From positions 1,922,001 through 1,986,000 of the forward strand of contig NZ_CP067412.1 in assembly GCF_023375815.1 (NCBI RefSeq): a DNA stretch of 64,000 nucleotides, in the 5' to 3' direction. This stretch comes from Pseudomonas sp. HS6. GTDB lineage: Bacteria; Pseudomonadota; Gammaproteobacteria; Pseudomonadales; Pseudomonadaceae. Both the position numbers and the translations under genes were made by a program. Shown in pieces: positions 16,092 to 28,162 of this stretch; within the stretch, counting starts at the first letter, position 1, and each line of letters begins with the position of its first letter. The notes beneath the pieces are model-generated. The model did no database searches and was not told the origin of the DNA. It was given only the letters and a program-made list of their open reading frames with translations.

Positions 16092-17093
16092 ATGGGTTTA
16101 CTCGTCGACGGCCGCTGGCAGGACAAGTGGTACGAAAGCAGCAAGGACGGCGCGTTCCAGCGCGAACAGGCGCAGCGCCGTAACTGGGTCACTCGCAATG
16201 GCGAGCCTGGCCCGAGCGGTGAAGGCGGTTTTGCCGCCGAAGCCGGGCGTTATCACCTTTACGTCTCCCTCGCCTGTCCGTGGGCGCATCGCACACTGAT
16301 TCTGCGCAAGCTCAAGGGCCTGGAAAGTCTGATTGATGTTTCGGTCGTCAGTTGGCTGATGCTGGAAAACGGCTGGACCTTCGACCAGAACCTCGGCTCG
16401 ACCGGCGACAAACTCGACCACTTCGACTTCATGCACCAGCGCTACACCGCTGACACCGCCGACTACACCGGGCGCGTCACCGTGCCAGTGCTGTGGGACA
16501 AGAAACTCAAGCGTATCGTCAGCAATGAATCGGCGGAGATCATCCGCATGTTCAACAACGCCTTCGATGACTTGACCGGCAACGATCTGGACTTCTATCC
16601 GGCGCCGTTGCGCGGCGAGATCGATGCGCTGAACGAGCGGATCTACCCCGCCGTGAACAACGGCGTTTATCGCGCCGGGTTTGCCACTTCGCAAAAGGCC
16701 TATGAAGAAGCATTCGACGATGTGTTTGCCGAACTCGATCATCTGGAACAGGTGCTCGGCGCCAACCGTTATCTGACGGGCGAATACCTGACCGAGGCGG
16801 ACGTGCGCCTGTTCACCACGCTGATTCGTTTCGACGCGGTGTACCACGGGCACTTCAAATGTAATCTGCGGCGGATCAGCGATTATCCGAATCTGTCGAA
16901 CTGGCTGCGGGAGATGTACCAGTGGCCGGGCGTTGCCGAGACCGTGGATTTCCAGCACATCAAGAATCACTACTACGGCAGCCACAAGACCATCAACCCG
17001 ACCGGGATTGTGCCGAAGGGGCCGGAGCAGGATTTCAATATCGCCCATGACCGGGACCGGTTGGGCGGGAAAGGGGTTTGGCGCAAGGCCTGA
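16092..17093 (+). CDS. yqjG: Glutathionyl-hydroquinone reductase, 333 aa
   Basis: Cytosolic Xi-class glutathione transferase that reduces glutathionyl-hydroquinones. The catalytic Cys is in YVSLACPWAHRTLI at about residue 63 (CPWAH motif of the family). The helical C-terminal GST domain includes RYLTGEYLTEADVRLFTTLIRFDAVYHGHF. The length fits family members of about 330. The ATG at 16092 is preferred over an upstream in-frame start because it follows GGAGTCTTGATC. A REP pair follows the gene. Confidence 0.92.
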   Translation: MGLLVDGRWQDKWYESSKDGAFQREQAQRRNWVTRNGEPGPSGEGGFAAEAGRYHLYVSLACPWAHRTLILRKLKGLESLIDVSVVSWLMLENGWTFDQNLGSTGDKLDHFDFMHQRYTADTADYTGRVTVPVLWDKKLKRIVSNESAEIIRMFNNAFDDLTGNDLDFYPAPLRGEIDALNERIYPAVNNGVYRAGFATSQKAYEEAFDDVFAELDHLEQVLGANRYLTGEYLTEADVRLFTTLIRFDAVYHGHFKCNLRRISDYPNLSNWLREMYQWPGVAETVDFQHIKNHYYGSHKTINPTGIVPKGPEQDFNIAHDRDRLGGKGVWRKA

Positions 17094-17117
17094 TATTCAT
17101 GCAGTTCTTGAGGGCCC

Positions 17118-17224
17118 AATCGCTGGCAAGTCGAGTCGTCGCACCGCAGCTCCCACAGGTTTTGTGTTAAAGCTGAAATTTCAGCATCACGCAATTCCTT
17201 GTGGGAGCTGGCTTGCCAGCGATG
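17118..17224. repeat. REP doublet (REPIN-like)
   Basis: Two inverted fluorescens-type REP sequences. The right copy is TTGTGGGAGCTGGCTTGCCA plus GCGATG; the left copy is a variant, ATCGCTGGCAAG then a short unrelated insert then AGCTCCCACAGG. A palindrome GCTGAAATTTCAGC lies between them. It lies just past the yqjG stop and ahead of the convergent cysG end. Confidence 0.8.
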
Positions 17225-17239
17225 CGGGCTACTCGGCTT

Positions 17240-18634
17240 TCAGACCTGCGCCTGAGCGCCTTCGAACCACGCCAGTTTCTCGCGCAGTTGCACCACTTCA
17301 CCGACGATTACCAATGTCGGCGCATGTACTTCATGCTCCGCCACCAGACGCGGCAGATCGGCCAGCGTGCCGGTAAAGACTCGCTGATTGACTGTGGTGC
17401 CCTGCTGGATCAACGCTGCCGGGGTATCGGCCGCACGACCATACTTGATCAACTGCTCGCAGATGATCGGCAACCCCACCAGGCCCATGTAGAACACCAA
17501 CGTCTGCGCCGGCGCGACGAGGTCGGCCCACGGCAAATCGGTGGAACCGTCCTTCAAGTGACCGGTGACGAAACGCACCGACTGCGCGTAATCGCGATGG
17601 GTCAGCGGAATCCCGGCATACGCCGCGCAACCGCTGGCCGCCGTGATGCCCGGCACCACCTGGAACGGGATGCCATGGGCCGCCAGTTCCTCGATCTCTT
17701 CGCCGCCACGGCCGAAGATGAACGGATCACCGCCCTTCAACCGCACCACTCGCTTGCCGGCCTTGGCCAGATCCACCAGTTGCTGGTTGATCTGATCCTG
17801 CGGCACGGCGTGATCGGCGCGACGCTTGCCGACGTAAATCCGTTCGGCATCGCGACGGCAGAGCTCAAGAATCGCCGGAGCGACCAAACGGTCATACAGC
17901 ACCACATCGGCTTGCTGCATCAGGCGCAAGGCGCGGAAGGTCAGCAGATCCGGATCACCCGGCCCTGCGCCGACCAGATAGACCTCGCCAGTGGTAACAC
18001 TCGCTTCGCCGTCGATTTTCGCCTGCAACAGACGCTCGGCCTCGGCGCCCTGCCCGGCCAGCTGGCGGTCGGCAATCGGCCCCTGGAACACGTCTTCCCA
18101 AAAACCGCGACGCTGCTGCACATCGGGAAACAAGCCTTTGACCTGATCGCGAAACCGCGCGGCCAGACCGGCCAGATGGCCGTAGGTCGAGGGAATCCAG
18201 GTTTCGATCTTGGCGCGGATCAGCCGGGCCAGCACCGGCGCATCGCCGCCACTGGAGACCGCAATGATCAGCGGTGAACGATCGACAATCGCCGGGAAGA
18301 TCACGCTGCACAGCGCCGGCGCATCCACCACGTTGACCGGCACGCAGCGCCGATGAGCATCGGCGGAAACTTGCGCGTTCAAGGCTTCATCGTCGGTGGC
18401 GGCAATGATCAGCCCGCAACCGTCCAGATCCGTTTCGGCGTAGCCCCGCAACAGGCATTCGCCACCGCTGGCGGCAACCAGTTCGCGCAGTTGCGCTTCG
18501 ATTTCAGGTGCGACCACCCGCAGCAGCGCACCGGCATCGGCCAGCAGGCGGGATTTGCGCAAGGCAATCTCCCCCCCACCGACGACCAACACACGACTGC
18601 CGCGCAGGTTGTGAAACAGCGGCAGATATTTCAT
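17240..18634 (-). CDS. cysG: Siroheme synthase CysG (trifunctional), 464 aa
   Basis: Makes siroheme from uroporphyrinogen III by methylation, oxidation and iron chelation. The N-terminal precorrin-2 dehydrogenase/ferrochelatase half has a Rossmann NAD site ([17 protein letters not shown]) in the first 25 residues. The C-terminal half is the SAM-dependent uroporphyrinogen methyltransferase, with [38 protein letters not shown] and [21 protein letters not shown]. Full-length fused form. It starts one base after the serS stop on the same strand, so it is read with serS. Siroheme serves sulfite/nitrite reductases. Confidence 0.96.
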   Translation of the reverse strand: MKYLPLFHNLRGSRVLVVGGGEIALRKSRLLADAGALLRVVAPEIEAQLRELVAASGGECLLRGYAETDLDGCGLIIAATDDEALNAQVSADAHRRCVPVNVVDAPALCSVIFPAIVDRSPLIIAVSSGGDAPVLARLIRAKIETWIPSTYGHLAGLAARFRDQVKGLFPDVQQRRGFWEDVFQGPIADRQLAGQGAEAERLLQAKIDGEASVTTGEVYLVGAGPGDPDLLTFRALRLMQQADVVLYDRLVAPAILELCRRDAERIYVGKRRADHAVPQDQINQQLVDLAKAGKRVVRLKGGDPFIFGRGGEEIEELAAHGIPFQVVPGITAASGCAAYAGIPLTHRDYAQSVRFVTGHLKDGSTDLPWADLVAPAQTLVFYMGLVGLPIICEQLIKYGRAADTPAALIQQGTTVNQRVFTGTLADLPRLVAEHEVHAPTLVIVGEVVQLREKLAWFEGAQAQV

Positions 18635-19927
<1,293 letters not shown>

Positions 19928-19930
19928 TTA

Positions 19931-20305
19931 TCAAAGTTTGGTCAAAGTCAGGCCAGCCCAGGTCGCGAGCAGGCCGCCGAACACGCTGATGCCCAGATAA
20001 CCGAAGGCTATCAGGGCCTGTCCGCTTTCCAGCAAACGCAGCGTATCCAGTGAAAAGGATGAAAAAGTCGTCAGACCGCCGACAAAGCCGACGATCAGAC
20101 CGGCGCGGATTTCGATCGGCACTTCCGGCCGGGTCAAAAACAGTCCGTATAGCAGGCCGATGATTAGGCAGCCGACCAGATTGACCGCCAGCGTTGCCGC
20201 ATAAAAATGCCGGGGCCAATTGGCGCTGACCCAATTGCCAGCCGCGAAACGCAGTAATGTACCAGCGATGCCCGCCACGGACACCGCAAGAATCGTTCGA
20301 ATCAC
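19931..20305 (-). CDS. crcB: Fluoride channel CrcB/Fluc, 124 aa
   Basis: Small inner-membrane fluoride exporter working as a dual-topology dimer. Four hydrophobic segments and the signature [14 protein letters not shown] are visible, together with the polar-track region [13 protein letters not shown]. Starts with GTG overlapping the rarA stop by one base (TAGTG), which indicates coupling to rarA. I see no fluoride riboswitch upstream, since the gene is internal to an operon. Confidence 0.93.
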   Translation of the reverse strand: MIRTILAVSVAGIAGTLLRFAAGNWVSANWPRHFYAATLAVNLVGCLIIGLLYGLFLTRPEVPIEIRAGLIVGFVGGLTTFSSFSLDTLRLLESGQALIAFGYLGISVFGGLLATWAGLTLTKL

Positions 20306-21627
20306 TATTTTCTCCGCTGCCGGGGGCTTAAACGATCGAGTTGGGCGAGGTGGTTGAGCTTCTCGCCAATCTTCAGTTCCAGGCCACGGGGCACCGGTTG
20401 GTAGAACGGAATAGGGTCGAGCTCTTCCGGAAAGTAGTCTTCGCCGGCCGCGTAGGCGTCCGGTTCATCGTGGGCATAGCGGTATTCGTCGCCATAACCC
20501 AATTGTTTCATCAATTTGGTCGGTGCGTTGCGCAGGTGCAGCGGCACTTCCAGCGAGCCATGTTCGGCAGCGGCCCGCAGCGCGGTCTTGAAGCCCATGT
20601 ACACCGCGTTACTTTTCGGCGCGCAAGCTAGATACGTGATGGCCTGGGCCACGGCGAGTTCGCCCTCGGGGCTGCCGAGACGCTCCTGCACTTCCCATGC
20701 TGCCAGGCACAAACTCAGGGCGCGCGGGTCGGCATTGCCGATGTCTTCACTGGCCATGCGCACCACGCGGCGGGCCAGATACAGCGGATCGCAGCCGCCA
20801 TCGATCATCCGCGCAAACCAGTACAGCGCGCCGTCCGGGTTCGAGCCGCGTACCGATTTGTGCAGCGCGGAAATCTGGTCGTAGAACGCTTCGCCGCCCT
20901 TGTCGAAACGCCGACGAGTGTCGCCGAGCAGGCTTTGCAGCAGCTCGGTGCCCATCTCGCTGTTGTCTTCGGCGAGGTCCGAGGCGTTTTCCAGCAGATT
21001 GAGCAAGCGTCGGCCATCGCCGTCGGCAGCGGACAGCAGCATCTGGAAGCCTTCATCGCTGAGGGTCAGATGGCGCTTGCCCAGGCCACGCCCTTCGGTC
21101 AGTGCGCGGTGCACCAGTTTGCGCAACGCCGCCTCATCGAGGCTCTTGAGTACGTAGACTCGTGCCCGCGACAGCAACGCGTTATTCAATTCGAAGGAAG
21201 GGTTTTCGGTGGTCGCCCCGATGAAGATCAGCGTGCCGTCTTCGACGTAAGGCAGAAAGGCGTCCTGCTGGGACTTGTTGAAGCGGTGAACTTCGTCGAC
21301 AAACAGGATCGTACGCTTGCCGTACTGGCCGGCCTGCTGTTTGGCGATTTCCACCGCCTGACGGATTTCTTTTACCCCGGCCAATACGGCCGAGACCGTT
21401 TCGAAATGCGCATCCGAGACTTCCGCCAGCAACCGCGCCAGGGTGGTCTTGCCCACGCCCGGCGGGCCCCAGAAAATCATCGAATGCAGGGCACCCTGCT
21501 CCAGCGCTTCGCGCAAAGGCTTGCCACGAGCGAGCACGTGTTCCTGACCGACGTACTCATCCAGATTGGTCGCCCGCAAGCGGGCGGCCAGTGGCTGGGC
21601 AATCGGTGCACTGCGAAACAGATCCAT
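20305..21627 (-). CDS. rarA: Replication-associated recombination protein RarA (MgsA), 440 aa
   Basis: AAA+ ATPase acting at stalled replication forks, related to clamp-loader subunits. Walker A is [15 protein letters not shown] near residue 55, Walker B is [19 protein letters not shown], and the sensor region follows. The C-terminal tetramerisation domain contains [15 protein letters not shown] and a long helical stretch. An ATG at 21627 is taken as the start; a GTG immediately before it is possible. It lies between lolA and crcB in the conserved ftsK-lolA-rarA order. Confidence 0.95.
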   Translation of the reverse strand: MDLFRSAPIAQPLAARLRATNLDEYVGQEHVLARGKPLREALEQGALHSMIFWGPPGVGKTTLARLLAEVSDAHFETVSAVLAGVKEIRQAVEIAKQQAGQYGKRTILFVDEVHRFNKSQQDAFLPYVEDGTLIFIGATTENPSFELNNALLSRARVYVLKSLDEAALRKLVHRALTEGRGLGKRHLTLSDEGFQMLLSAADGDGRRLLNLLENASDLAEDNSEMGTELLQSLLGDTRRRFDKGGEAFYDQISALHKSVRGSNPDGALYWFARMIDGGCDPLYLARRVVRMASEDIGNADPRALSLCLAAWEVQERLGSPEGELAVAQAITYLACAPKSNAVYMGFKTALRAAAEHGSLEVPLHLRNAPTKLMKQLGYGDEYRYAHDEPDAYAAGEDYFPEELDPIPFYQPVPRGLELKIGEKLNHLAQLDRLSPRQRRK

Positions 21628-21651
21628 CACGTACCGTTGAAACCTCTGTGT

Positions 21652-22272
21652 TTATTCCTGGATCACATCGGCACCCTTGGGGATGTCGAACTTGAACTTG
21701 GAGGCCGGGACTGCTTCGTTGGCCTTCACCCCGGTGAACAGGATGTTGGTGCGCTGGCCGACGCTGTCGATCAGTTGCATGTCATTGACCAGACCGTTGC
21801 GGAACGACAGACGCAGGCTGTCGAACAGGGTGTCCTTGGTTTTCGGCTTCAGCGTGAAGTCGATCACGCCACCGGCTTCCTTGGCGCTGATATCGAAACT
21901 CTGGCTGATCTTCGACACGTCACCGGACAGCAACAGGGCCGGGGTCTGGGTCAGGCGCTCATCGAGTTTCTTGATGGTGGCTTGCTCAAGGTCCGGGTCC
22001 CACAGGGTGACTTTCTTGCCGTCGGAGACCATGGTCTGCTCGGCGGGCGCATTGGTGTGCCAGTAGAACAGGCCCGGACGCTGCAGGGTCATGTCGCCGG
22101 TGGTTTCCTGCAACTGGGTGCCGCTGCCGTCGAGAGTGAGTTGGGAGAAGTTCGCGGTCAGGGTCTTGGATGTTTCCAGCAATTGGGTCAGGCGTGCCAC
22201 ATCCTTGTCATCGGCGTGAGCCGTGAGGGTGGTCAGAGCCAGTACTGGCAGCAGCATGCGGATAAGACGCAT
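21652..22272 (-). CDS. lolA: Outer-membrane lipoprotein carrier protein LolA, 206 aa
   Basis: Periplasmic chaperone that takes lipoproteins from LolCDE to LolB at the outer membrane. Signal peptide [20 protein letters not shown], then [24 protein letters not shown], typical of mature LolA. The start at 22272 has GAGGA five bases upstream and gives the proper signal, whereas an earlier in-frame start adds 20 unrelated residues. It ends 24 bp before rarA and begins 78 bp after the ftsK stop. Confidence 0.95.
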   Translation of the reverse strand: MRLIRMLLPVLALTTLTAHADDKDVARLTQLLETSKTLTANFSQLTLDGSGTQLQETTGDMTLQRPGLFYWHTNAPAEQTMVSDGKKVTLWDPDLEQATIKKLDERLTQTPALLLSGDVSKISQSFDISAKEAGGVIDFTLKPKTKDTLFDSLRLSFRNGLVNDMQLIDSVGQRTNILFTGVKANEAVPASKFKFDIPKGADVIQE

Positions 22273-22350
22273 GGGAGTCCTCTTGAATACTCGTGGGAAA
22301 GTGGACGGCGCTTCATGCACCGTCCTTTGCATGTGAATCAGGGTATCGAA

Positions 22351-24759
22351 TCAGTCGCGCACCGGGCCAGGGGCCAGGACTTCGCGAGAACCGTTGGTGT
22401 TCATGGACGTCACGACGCCAGCCATTTCCATGGCTTCGATCATGCGCGCGGCACGGTTGTAACCGATCTTCAGCTTGCGCTGTACAGCGGAGATGGAGGC
22501 GCGACGGCTTTCCAGTACGAACTGCACGGCTTCGTCGTACAGCGCGTCGGCTTCCGGATCATCGCCGTCACCACCGCCGCTGCTGCCTTCGAAACCACTG
22601 CCCGCCTCTTCGACACCGTTGAGGATGTCGTCGTTGTATTCCGGCGCGCCGCGCAGCTTCCAGGCTTCCACCACCCGATGCACTTCATCGTCGGACACGA
22701 AGGCGCCGTGAACCCGGATCGGCAGGCTGGTGCCCGGCGGCATGTAGAGCATGTCACCGTGGCCGAGCAGTTGTTCGGCGCCACCCTGGTCGATGATGGT
22801 CCGGGAGTCGATCTTGCTCGATACCTGGAATGCCATCCGCGTCGGGATGTTGGCCTTGATCAGACCGGTGATCACGTCCACCGACGGACGCTGGGTCGCG
22901 AGGATCAGGTGGATACCGGCCGCCCGCGCTTTCTGGGCGATACGGGCAATCAGCTCTTCAACTTTCTTGCCGACGATCATCATCATGTCGGCGAATTCGT
23001 CCACGACCACGACGATGGTCGGCAGCTTCTGCAGCAGCGGCGCTTCGTCGTGGATGCTTTCGCGCTTGTACAGCGGATCGCTCAACGGCTCACCGGCATC
23101 CTGGGCTTCCTTGACCTTGGCGTTGAAGCCGGACAGGTTACGCACGCCCATCTTCGCCATCAGCTTGTAGCGGCGTTCCATCTCGGCAACGCTCCAGCGC
23201 AGGGCGTTGGCGGCGTCCTTCATGTCGGTCACGACCGGGCACAGCAAGTGCGGAATGCCTTCGTAGATCGACAGTTCCAACATCTTCGGGTCGATCATGA
23301 TCAGCTTGGCGTCTTCCGGGCCGGATTTGAACAGGATCGACAGGATCATCGCGTTCACGCCCACCGACTTACCGGAACCGGTGGTACCGGCCACCAGCAA
23401 GTGCGGCATCTTCGCCAGGTCAGTGATGACCGGCTTGCCGCCGATGTCGTGGCCCAGGGCCAGGGTGACCGGCGACTTGAAGTTGTCGTATTCAGGCGTC
23501 GACAACACTTCGGAGAAGCGCACGATCTGCCGGTCTTCGTTGGGAATCTCGATACCGACCGTGGTCTTGCCCGGAATCACCTCGACCACCCGCACGCTGG
23601 TTACGGCCAGCGAACGTGCAAGGTCTTTCGCCAGGTTGGCGATACGGCTGACCTTGACGCCAGCGGCTGGCTGGATTTCGTAACGGGTAATGACCGGGCC
23701 GGGATGGATCGAATCCACAGTGACTTCGACGCCGAATTCCTTGAGCTTGATCTCCAGCAAGTGGCCGACCGCCGCCAGGGATTCGGGCGAGTAGTTGAGT
23801 TGTTTCTTTTCCGCTGGATCGAGAATCGAGATCGGCGGCAAGGTGCCTTCCACGGCGCTGTCGACGAACAACGGCGCCTGCTTCTCTTTCTGCACGCGCT
23901 TGCTTGGCTCGGGCGCCTTGACCGGAGCCGGAGCGATGACCGGCGGAACCTGTTTCTCGCGCTCGGACATGTGCTTGCTCAGGGCCTGCTCACGTTCGAT
24001 CAGACGCTCCTTGACCTTGGCCTGCTCGCGCTTGTCGGTGACGGTCGGGGCGACCACGTCATGCACCCGGTCATCGACTTCACGCAATTGCGCGACCAGT
24101 TGCTTGCGCTCGGTACGCGCCGACCACCAGCGGTTGACCGCACCCTGGAACAGTTCGAACAGGTCAAGGGTGATCTTGCCGGTAACGTCCATCACCTTGA
24201 ACCACGACAGGTCGGTGAATACGGTCAGGCCGAACAGGAACAGTGCGATGAACAGCAAGGTGCTGCCCTGAATGTTCAGGGCGTTGCGAGCCAGGTCACC
24301 GAGGCTTTCACCCAGCGCGCCACCGGCACCGGCCGGCAACGCGGTGGCGGCGTGGAAATGAATGTGCGCCAGCGCAGCGCCGGACAACACCAGAAACACC
24401 AGGCCGATCAGGCGCCAGGAGAACAGCCAGCCGCTCCACTGCCACGGCTCGTGGCGCTGACGAAAGATCTGATAGGCCTTGATCGCCAGCAACAATGGGA
24501 AGATGTACGCGAAGTAACCCAGCACCATGAACAGGATGTCGGCGCTGTAGGAGCCCGCCGGACCGCCGAAATTCTGCACATCGTCGATCTTGCTGTTGTG
24601 GCTCCAACCCGGATCGTCCTTGCCATAAGTCAGCAAGGCCATCATCAGGAACAGGCACAAGGCACCGATGGCGATCAATGCACCTTCCTTGAGTCGGTAG
24701 TGCAATTGCTGGCGCCAGAGCGGGACGACTGTTTTTGGTGCTGCGGTGGATTTCTTCAA
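22351..24759 (-). CDS. ftsK: DNA translocase FtsK, 802 aa
   Basis: Septum-anchored DNA pump that clears chromosome ends and activates XerCD at dif. Four or five N-terminal membrane segments span about residues 25-190. A linker follows with a charged stretch ([20 protein letters not shown]). The RecA-like motor has Walker A in [17 protein letters not shown] and Walker B in [13 protein letters not shown]. The C-terminal winged-helix gamma domain, which reads KOPS, is at [22 protein letters not shown]. The likely start is TTG at 24759 ([10 protein letters not shown]) with AGGA 11 nt upstream; an ATG at 24822 would add 21 residues unlike the family. Confidence 0.95.
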   Translation of the reverse strand: MKKSTAAPKTVVPLWRQQLHYRLKEGALIAIGALCLFLMMALLTYGKDDPGWSHNSKIDDVQNFGGPAGSYSADILFMVLGYFAYIFPLLLAIKAYQIFRQRHEPWQWSGWLFSWRLIGLVFLVLSGAALAHIHFHAATALPAGAGGALGESLGDLARNALNIQGSTLLFIALFLFGLTVFTDLSWFKVMDVTGKITLDLFELFQGAVNRWWSARTERKQLVAQLREVDDRVHDVVAPTVTDKREQAKVKERLIEREQALSKHMSEREKQVPPVIAPAPVKAPEPSKRVQKEKQAPLFVDSAVEGTLPPISILDPAEKKQLNYSPESLAAVGHLLEIKLKEFGVEVTVDSIHPGPVITRYEIQPAAGVKVSRIANLAKDLARSLAVTSVRVVEVIPGKTTVGIEIPNEDRQIVRFSEVLSTPEYDNFKSPVTLALGHDIGGKPVITDLAKMPHLLVAGTTGSGKSVGVNAMILSILFKSGPEDAKLIMIDPKMLELSIYEGIPHLLCPVVTDMKDAANALRWSVAEMERRYKLMAKMGVRNLSGFNAKVKEAQDAGEPLSDPLYKRESIHDEAPLLQKLPTIVVVVDEFADMMMIVGKKVEELIARIAQKARAAGIHLILATQRPSVDVITGLIKANIPTRMAFQVSSKIDSRTIIDQGGAEQLLGHGDMLYMPPGTSLPIRVHGAFVSDDEVHRVVEAWKLRGAPEYNDDILNGVEEAGSGFEGSSGGGDGDDPEADALYDEAVQFVLESRRASISAVQRKLKIGYNRAARMIEAMEMAGVVTSMNTNGSREVLAPGPVRD

Positions 24760-25294
24760 AACGCTTCTTTTCCTGCGCCAGAGGCGCGTCCATCTATTGA
24801 ATGACGATAAAAAACTGCCCAATCCAGGCAGGTAAAAAAATTGACGGGCGCAACTGAGACTACTTTTAACACTGCACCCCGCCTTTTATAAACACGGCGT
24901 GCTGCGAATATTCTGTAACAGCCCGGCATTGTACGGGTTTGCGCGTTCGATGCCATGCTTCAAACCCCAGGTTCCAGCATAGCCAAGCAGACAAAACCTG
25001 CGACGCAATTTGAGCATGCATTGTCTTTTGTGACAAAGGCTTATGAGGTGTATTTGATGAACGTAGCGAAGCATCCCCATCTGATCGCTCATGACGGCCA
25101 AATGCCCCCATTCGACGCACTCCCGAACACTCTGCAAGTTCGCACTCGATGCCCGTCTACGACCGCGCCTACCCGACCAAGTTGCAGCCTTGCAATCATC
25201 GCGCAGGTTCGGGAGGACATTCGCGCTATTTAACGGCACACTTTGCAACGGGCCCTTCGGCCCACTGCCCTCCCCTTCTGCAAGCCTGGACGCC
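24760..25294. other. Divergent intergenic region between ftsK and aat, no gene seen
   Basis: 535 bp holding the upstream regions of ftsK (minus) and aat (plus). The middle is AT-richer than the surroundings. Short open frames exist but none shows codon bias, a ribosome-binding site or a recognisable product. In P. aeruginosa a thioredoxin reductase gene (trxB1) lies between ftsK and aat by memory; no trace of it is visible here. Confidence 0.6.
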
Positions 25295-25975
25295 ATGCTG
25301 ACTTGGTTACAACGCAATTCACTGACTTTCCCGCCACTGGAAAAGGCCATGCGCGATCCCAACGGATTGCTGGCGGCCGGCGGCGACCTGTCTGCCGATC
25401 GCTTGATCCAGGCCTATCGCCACGGCTGCTTTCCGTGGTTCTCCGAAGGCCAGCCGATCCTCTGGTGGTCGCCAGACCCGCGCACCGTGTTGTTTCCCGA
25501 CGAGCTGCATGTCTCACGCAGTCTGGGCAAACTGCTGCGCCAGCAACGCTACCAAGTGACCTTCGATCAGGATTTCGCAGCCGTCATCCGCGCCTGCGCC
25601 GCGCCACGGGATTACGCCGATGGCACCTGGATCACCCAGGCCATGCAGGATGCCTATGTCGAACTGCACCAGCGCGGCTTCGCCCATTCGGTGGAAGTCT
25701 GGGACCAGGGCGAACTGGTCGGCGGGCTCTACGGCCTGGCGATGGGGCAACTGTTTTTTGGCGAATCGATGTTCAGTCGCGCCGACAATGCCTCCAAGTA
25801 CGGCTTCGCTACGCTGGTGCGACACCTCAGAGACTCGGGCTTCGTGCTGATCGACTGCCAGATGCCTACCGATCATCTGCACAGCCTCGGTGCCCGGGCG
25901 ATCTCACGCCCCGCATTTGCCGAGTATCTGGCCCGGCACCTCGACCAACCCAACCTTGCCACCTGGGTTTGCTGA
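25295..25975 (+). CDS. aat: Leucyl/phenylalanyl-tRNA--protein transferase, 226 aa
   Basis: Adds Leu or Phe from charged tRNA to proteins beginning with Arg or Lys, creating a primary N-degron for ClpS/ClpAP. Family features: [40 protein letters not shown] and [19 protein letters not shown]. Length is typical. The ATG at 25295 ([13 protein letters not shown]) matches the family N-terminus; longer in-frame extension is not conserved in character. bpt follows 58 bp later, so the two N-degron transferases likely form one transcript. Confidence 0.95.
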   Translation: MLTWLQRNSLTFPPLEKAMRDPNGLLAAGGDLSADRLIQAYRHGCFPWFSEGQPILWWSPDPRTVLFPDELHVSRSLGKLLRQQRYQVTFDQDFAAVIRACAAPRDYADGTWITQAMQDAYVELHQRGFAHSVEVWDQGELVGGLYGLAMGQLFFGESMFSRADNASKYGFATLVRHLRDSGFVLIDCQMPTDHLHSLGARAISRPAFAEYLARHLDQPNLATWVC

Positions 25976-26033
25976 GCGACTTTTGCGCGCGTGGCTTACA
26001 CTTAATTCACCAGCTTACCCCCGAGGGTTGATC

Positions 26034-26741
26034 ATGACCGAGTTGGCGCGGTTGAAGTTTTATGCCACTCAGCCTCACTCTTGCAGTTATCTGCCCGAGG
26101 AACAGGCTACGACCCTGTTTCTCGATCCGAGCCAGCCCATGGATGTGCATGTCTACGCAGACCTGTCGGAAATGGGCTTTCGTCGCAGCGGCGATCACCT
26201 GTACCGCCCGCATTGCCAGAACTGCAATGCCTGCGTGCCTGCGCGCATTCCGGTGGCGCAGTTCAACCCCAATCGCCAGCAGAAGCGCATTTTCAAACGC
26301 AACGCCGACCTGCAGGTGCGCCCGGTCAAGCCTGGTTTCAGCGAAGAATATTTCGATCTTTATCAGCGCTACATCGAACAGCGTCATGCCGACGGCGATA
26401 TGTACCCGCCGAGCCGTGATCAATTCTCGACTTTTCTGGTTCGCGACCTGCCCTTCTCACGTTTCTACGAGTTCCGGCTCGACGGACGGTTGCTGGCGGT
26501 CGCCGTCACCGATCTGCTGCCCAACGGTCTGTCGGCGGTCTACACCTTTTACGAACCCGAGGAAGAGCGCCGCAGCCTGGGGCGCTACGCCATCCTTTGG
26601 CAGATCGGCGAGGCCCAGCGGCTGGGGCTCGAGGCGGTATACCTGGGTTACTGGATCAAAAACTGCAAAAAGATGAACTACAAGACCCAATATCGACCGA
26701 TCGAACTACTGATTAATCAGCGCTGGGTCATCCTGAACTGA
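26034..26741 (+). CDS. bpt: Aspartate/glutamate leucyltransferase Bpt, 235 aa
   Basis: Arginyltransferase-fold enzyme that, in bacteria, adds Leu to N-terminal Asp or Glu so that ClpS/ClpAP can degrade the protein. Shows the ATE N-terminal Cys motif [10 protein letters not shown] and the paired Cys [14 protein letters not shown], then the GNAT-like C-terminal domain with [20 protein letters not shown] and [14 protein letters not shown]. The ATG at 26034 has CGAGGG six bases upstream. It is often annotated ate; activity as Bpt is family knowledge. Confidence 0.93.
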   Translation: MTELARLKFYATQPHSCSYLPEEQATTLFLDPSQPMDVHVYADLSEMGFRRSGDHLYRPHCQNCNACVPARIPVAQFNPNRQQKRIFKRNADLQVRPVKPGFSEEYFDLYQRYIEQRHADGDMYPPSRDQFSTFLVRDLPFSRFYEFRLDGRLLAVAVTDLLPNGLSAVYTFYEPEEERRSLGRYAILWQIGEAQRLGLEAVYLGYWIKNCKKMNYKTQYRPIELLINQRWVILN

Positions 26742-26759
26742 ATGCAAGCCCTAAACCCC

Positions 26760-26789
26760 TTGGCGTAAACCCCATTTTTCGGGCACAAT
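26760..26789 (+). promoter_or_regulatory. Candidate promoter for infA
   Basis: TTGGCG, 18-nt spacer, CACAAT, about 65 nt ahead of the infA start. It begins 19 bp after the bpt stop. Weak to moderate match. Confidence 0.35.
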
Positions 26790-26853
26790 GCACGCCGCTT
26801 TTGCCTGGCGCAGTTGCACCGGGCCATTCATTGGACACCGAGGGCTTTACTGC

Positions 26854-27072
26854 ATGTCGAAAGAAGACAGCTTCGAAATGGAAGGCACTGTCGTCGACAC
26901 CCTGCCCAACACCATGTTTCGTGTGGAGTTGGAAAATGGGCACGTCGTAACCGCGCATATCTCCGGCAAGATGCGCAAGAACTACATTCGTATTCTTACC
27001 GGTGACAAAGTGCGCGTCGAGCTGACGCCCTATGACTTGAGCAAAGGGCGTATTACTTACCGCGCTCGCTAA
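26854..27072 (+). CDS. infA: Translation initiation factor IF-1, 72 aa
   Basis: Single OB-fold protein that binds the ribosomal A site during initiation. The sequence is canonical: [19 protein letters not shown], then [19 protein letters not shown] and GRITYRAR at the C-terminus, 72 residues as in E. coli. Followed by a strong terminator. Confidence 0.98.
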
Positions 27073-27087
27073 TCAAGTCAATACAAG

Positions 27088-27115
27088 ACGCCCGGCTTAA
27101 TGCCGGGCGTTTTTG
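27088..27115 (+). terminator. Rho-independent terminator of infA
   Basis: ACGCCCGGC, loop TTAAT, GCCGGGCGTTTTTG, 16 nt after the infA stop. Confidence 0.9.
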
Positions 27116-27429
27116 TTTGTCTGGGATTTGATGGGTTTGTTGGTTTTGAGTGTATATCCGTTGCTGCGGTAACGGCGTCTTAGGGTTCCGCCCTTACGGC
27201 GGGTCACTTTTTCCAAACGCCGAAAAAGTAACCAAAAAGGCTGAGCCCCGGCGTACGGCACTTCGCCTAGGCTCAGCGTTCCCTCGCTACGGTGTCCATC
27301 AGGGGGCATCGCCTACGGTTTGCTTCGCTGCACCTCCTCTCGATGTATGCGGCTTCGCCGCACGGCGCTGCGCGCCTCCCCCCCTGATGGACACCTCCGC
27401 TCGGCCTGCCGAAGGGGCTGGAGAGCAAA

Positions 27430-27462
<33 letters not shown>

Positions 27463-27490
27463 AAAGGCTAGATCAAGAGCCCCTCACCCT

Positions 27491-27735
27491 ACCCCTCTCC
27501 CGGAGGGAGAGGGAACTGACCGCGTGGTTTGGCAGAGGTGCGCCGACGTGCGATACCGCGCTGAACTCAGTTTTTGAAAGCACACCAATGAGCTCCATCT
27601 CCTCGGGGAGATGGGATTGATCGGGGTGCTGGGGAGAGATTCGCCGACGTGCGATACCGCGTTGAACTCAGGTTTTGAAAGGACCACAAATCGGCTCCCT
27701 CTCCTTGGGGAGAGGGCTGGGGTGAGGGGTAAATC
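27491..27735. repeat. Tandem ~101-nt repeat with terminator-like hairpins
   Basis: Two full units and a partial third. CGCCGACGTGCGATACCGCG occurs at 27541 and, with the same flanks, at 27642. Each unit starts with a GC-rich hairpin: CCTCTCCC/GGGAGAGG, then CCATCTCC/GGAGATGG, then CCCTCTCC/GGAGAGGG. The middle one differs in both arms and still pairs. The CCCTCTCC...GGAGAGGG hairpin with a neighbouring CCCTCACCC is a dispersed repeat type I recall from many gammaproteobacteria. Confidence 0.8.
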
Positions 27736-28114
27736 CACCACAAAACCAAAGCCGAACACGCCCCGCTCCCCCCCCCCCACTCAACACGACGAGCGTTAGC
27801 TCAAGTACCGCTTTTGATCGCAAGGCCCGTCGGCAGGCTGAGTGGAGGGATTGATCCGGGGTGGGAGCGCAGCGACCGTTTGGCGAAGCCAAACACATCG
27901 AGAGGAGGTGCAGCGAAGCAAACCGTAGGCGATGCGCCCGGATCGATCCCGGAGCGAAGGAACCCGAGCCACAGCGAGGGCCGTACGTCAGGGCATAGAC
28001 CTTTTGGTTACTTTTGGGGCGTTTGCCAAAAGTGACCCGCCGTAAGGGCGGAACCCTAAGACGCCGTTACCGAAGCAACGGATATTCACACCAAACAACC
28101 ATACAACCAGACAA

Positions 28115-28140
28115 CAAAAAGGCGCCCGAAGGCGCCTTTT
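28115..28140 (-). terminator. Rho-independent terminator of clpA
   Basis: On the minus strand AAGGCGCC, TTCG-type loop, GGCGCCTTTTTG, 22 nt after the clpA stop. Confidence 0.88.
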
Positions 28141-28162
28141 CGCATTACAGCAAAGCCAGCTG

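Noticed and set aside
20860..24804. Very long open frame (1314 codons) on the plus strand over rarA, lolA and ftsK
   Set aside because: It is antisense to three clear genes, has no ribosome-binding site, and its His/Arg/Gln-rich product is the usual mirror of GC-rich coding DNA.
24955..25233. Small gene between ftsK and aat
   Set aside because: The 92-codon frame lacks codon bias and a ribosome-binding site, and its start is not preceded by promoter-like sequence.
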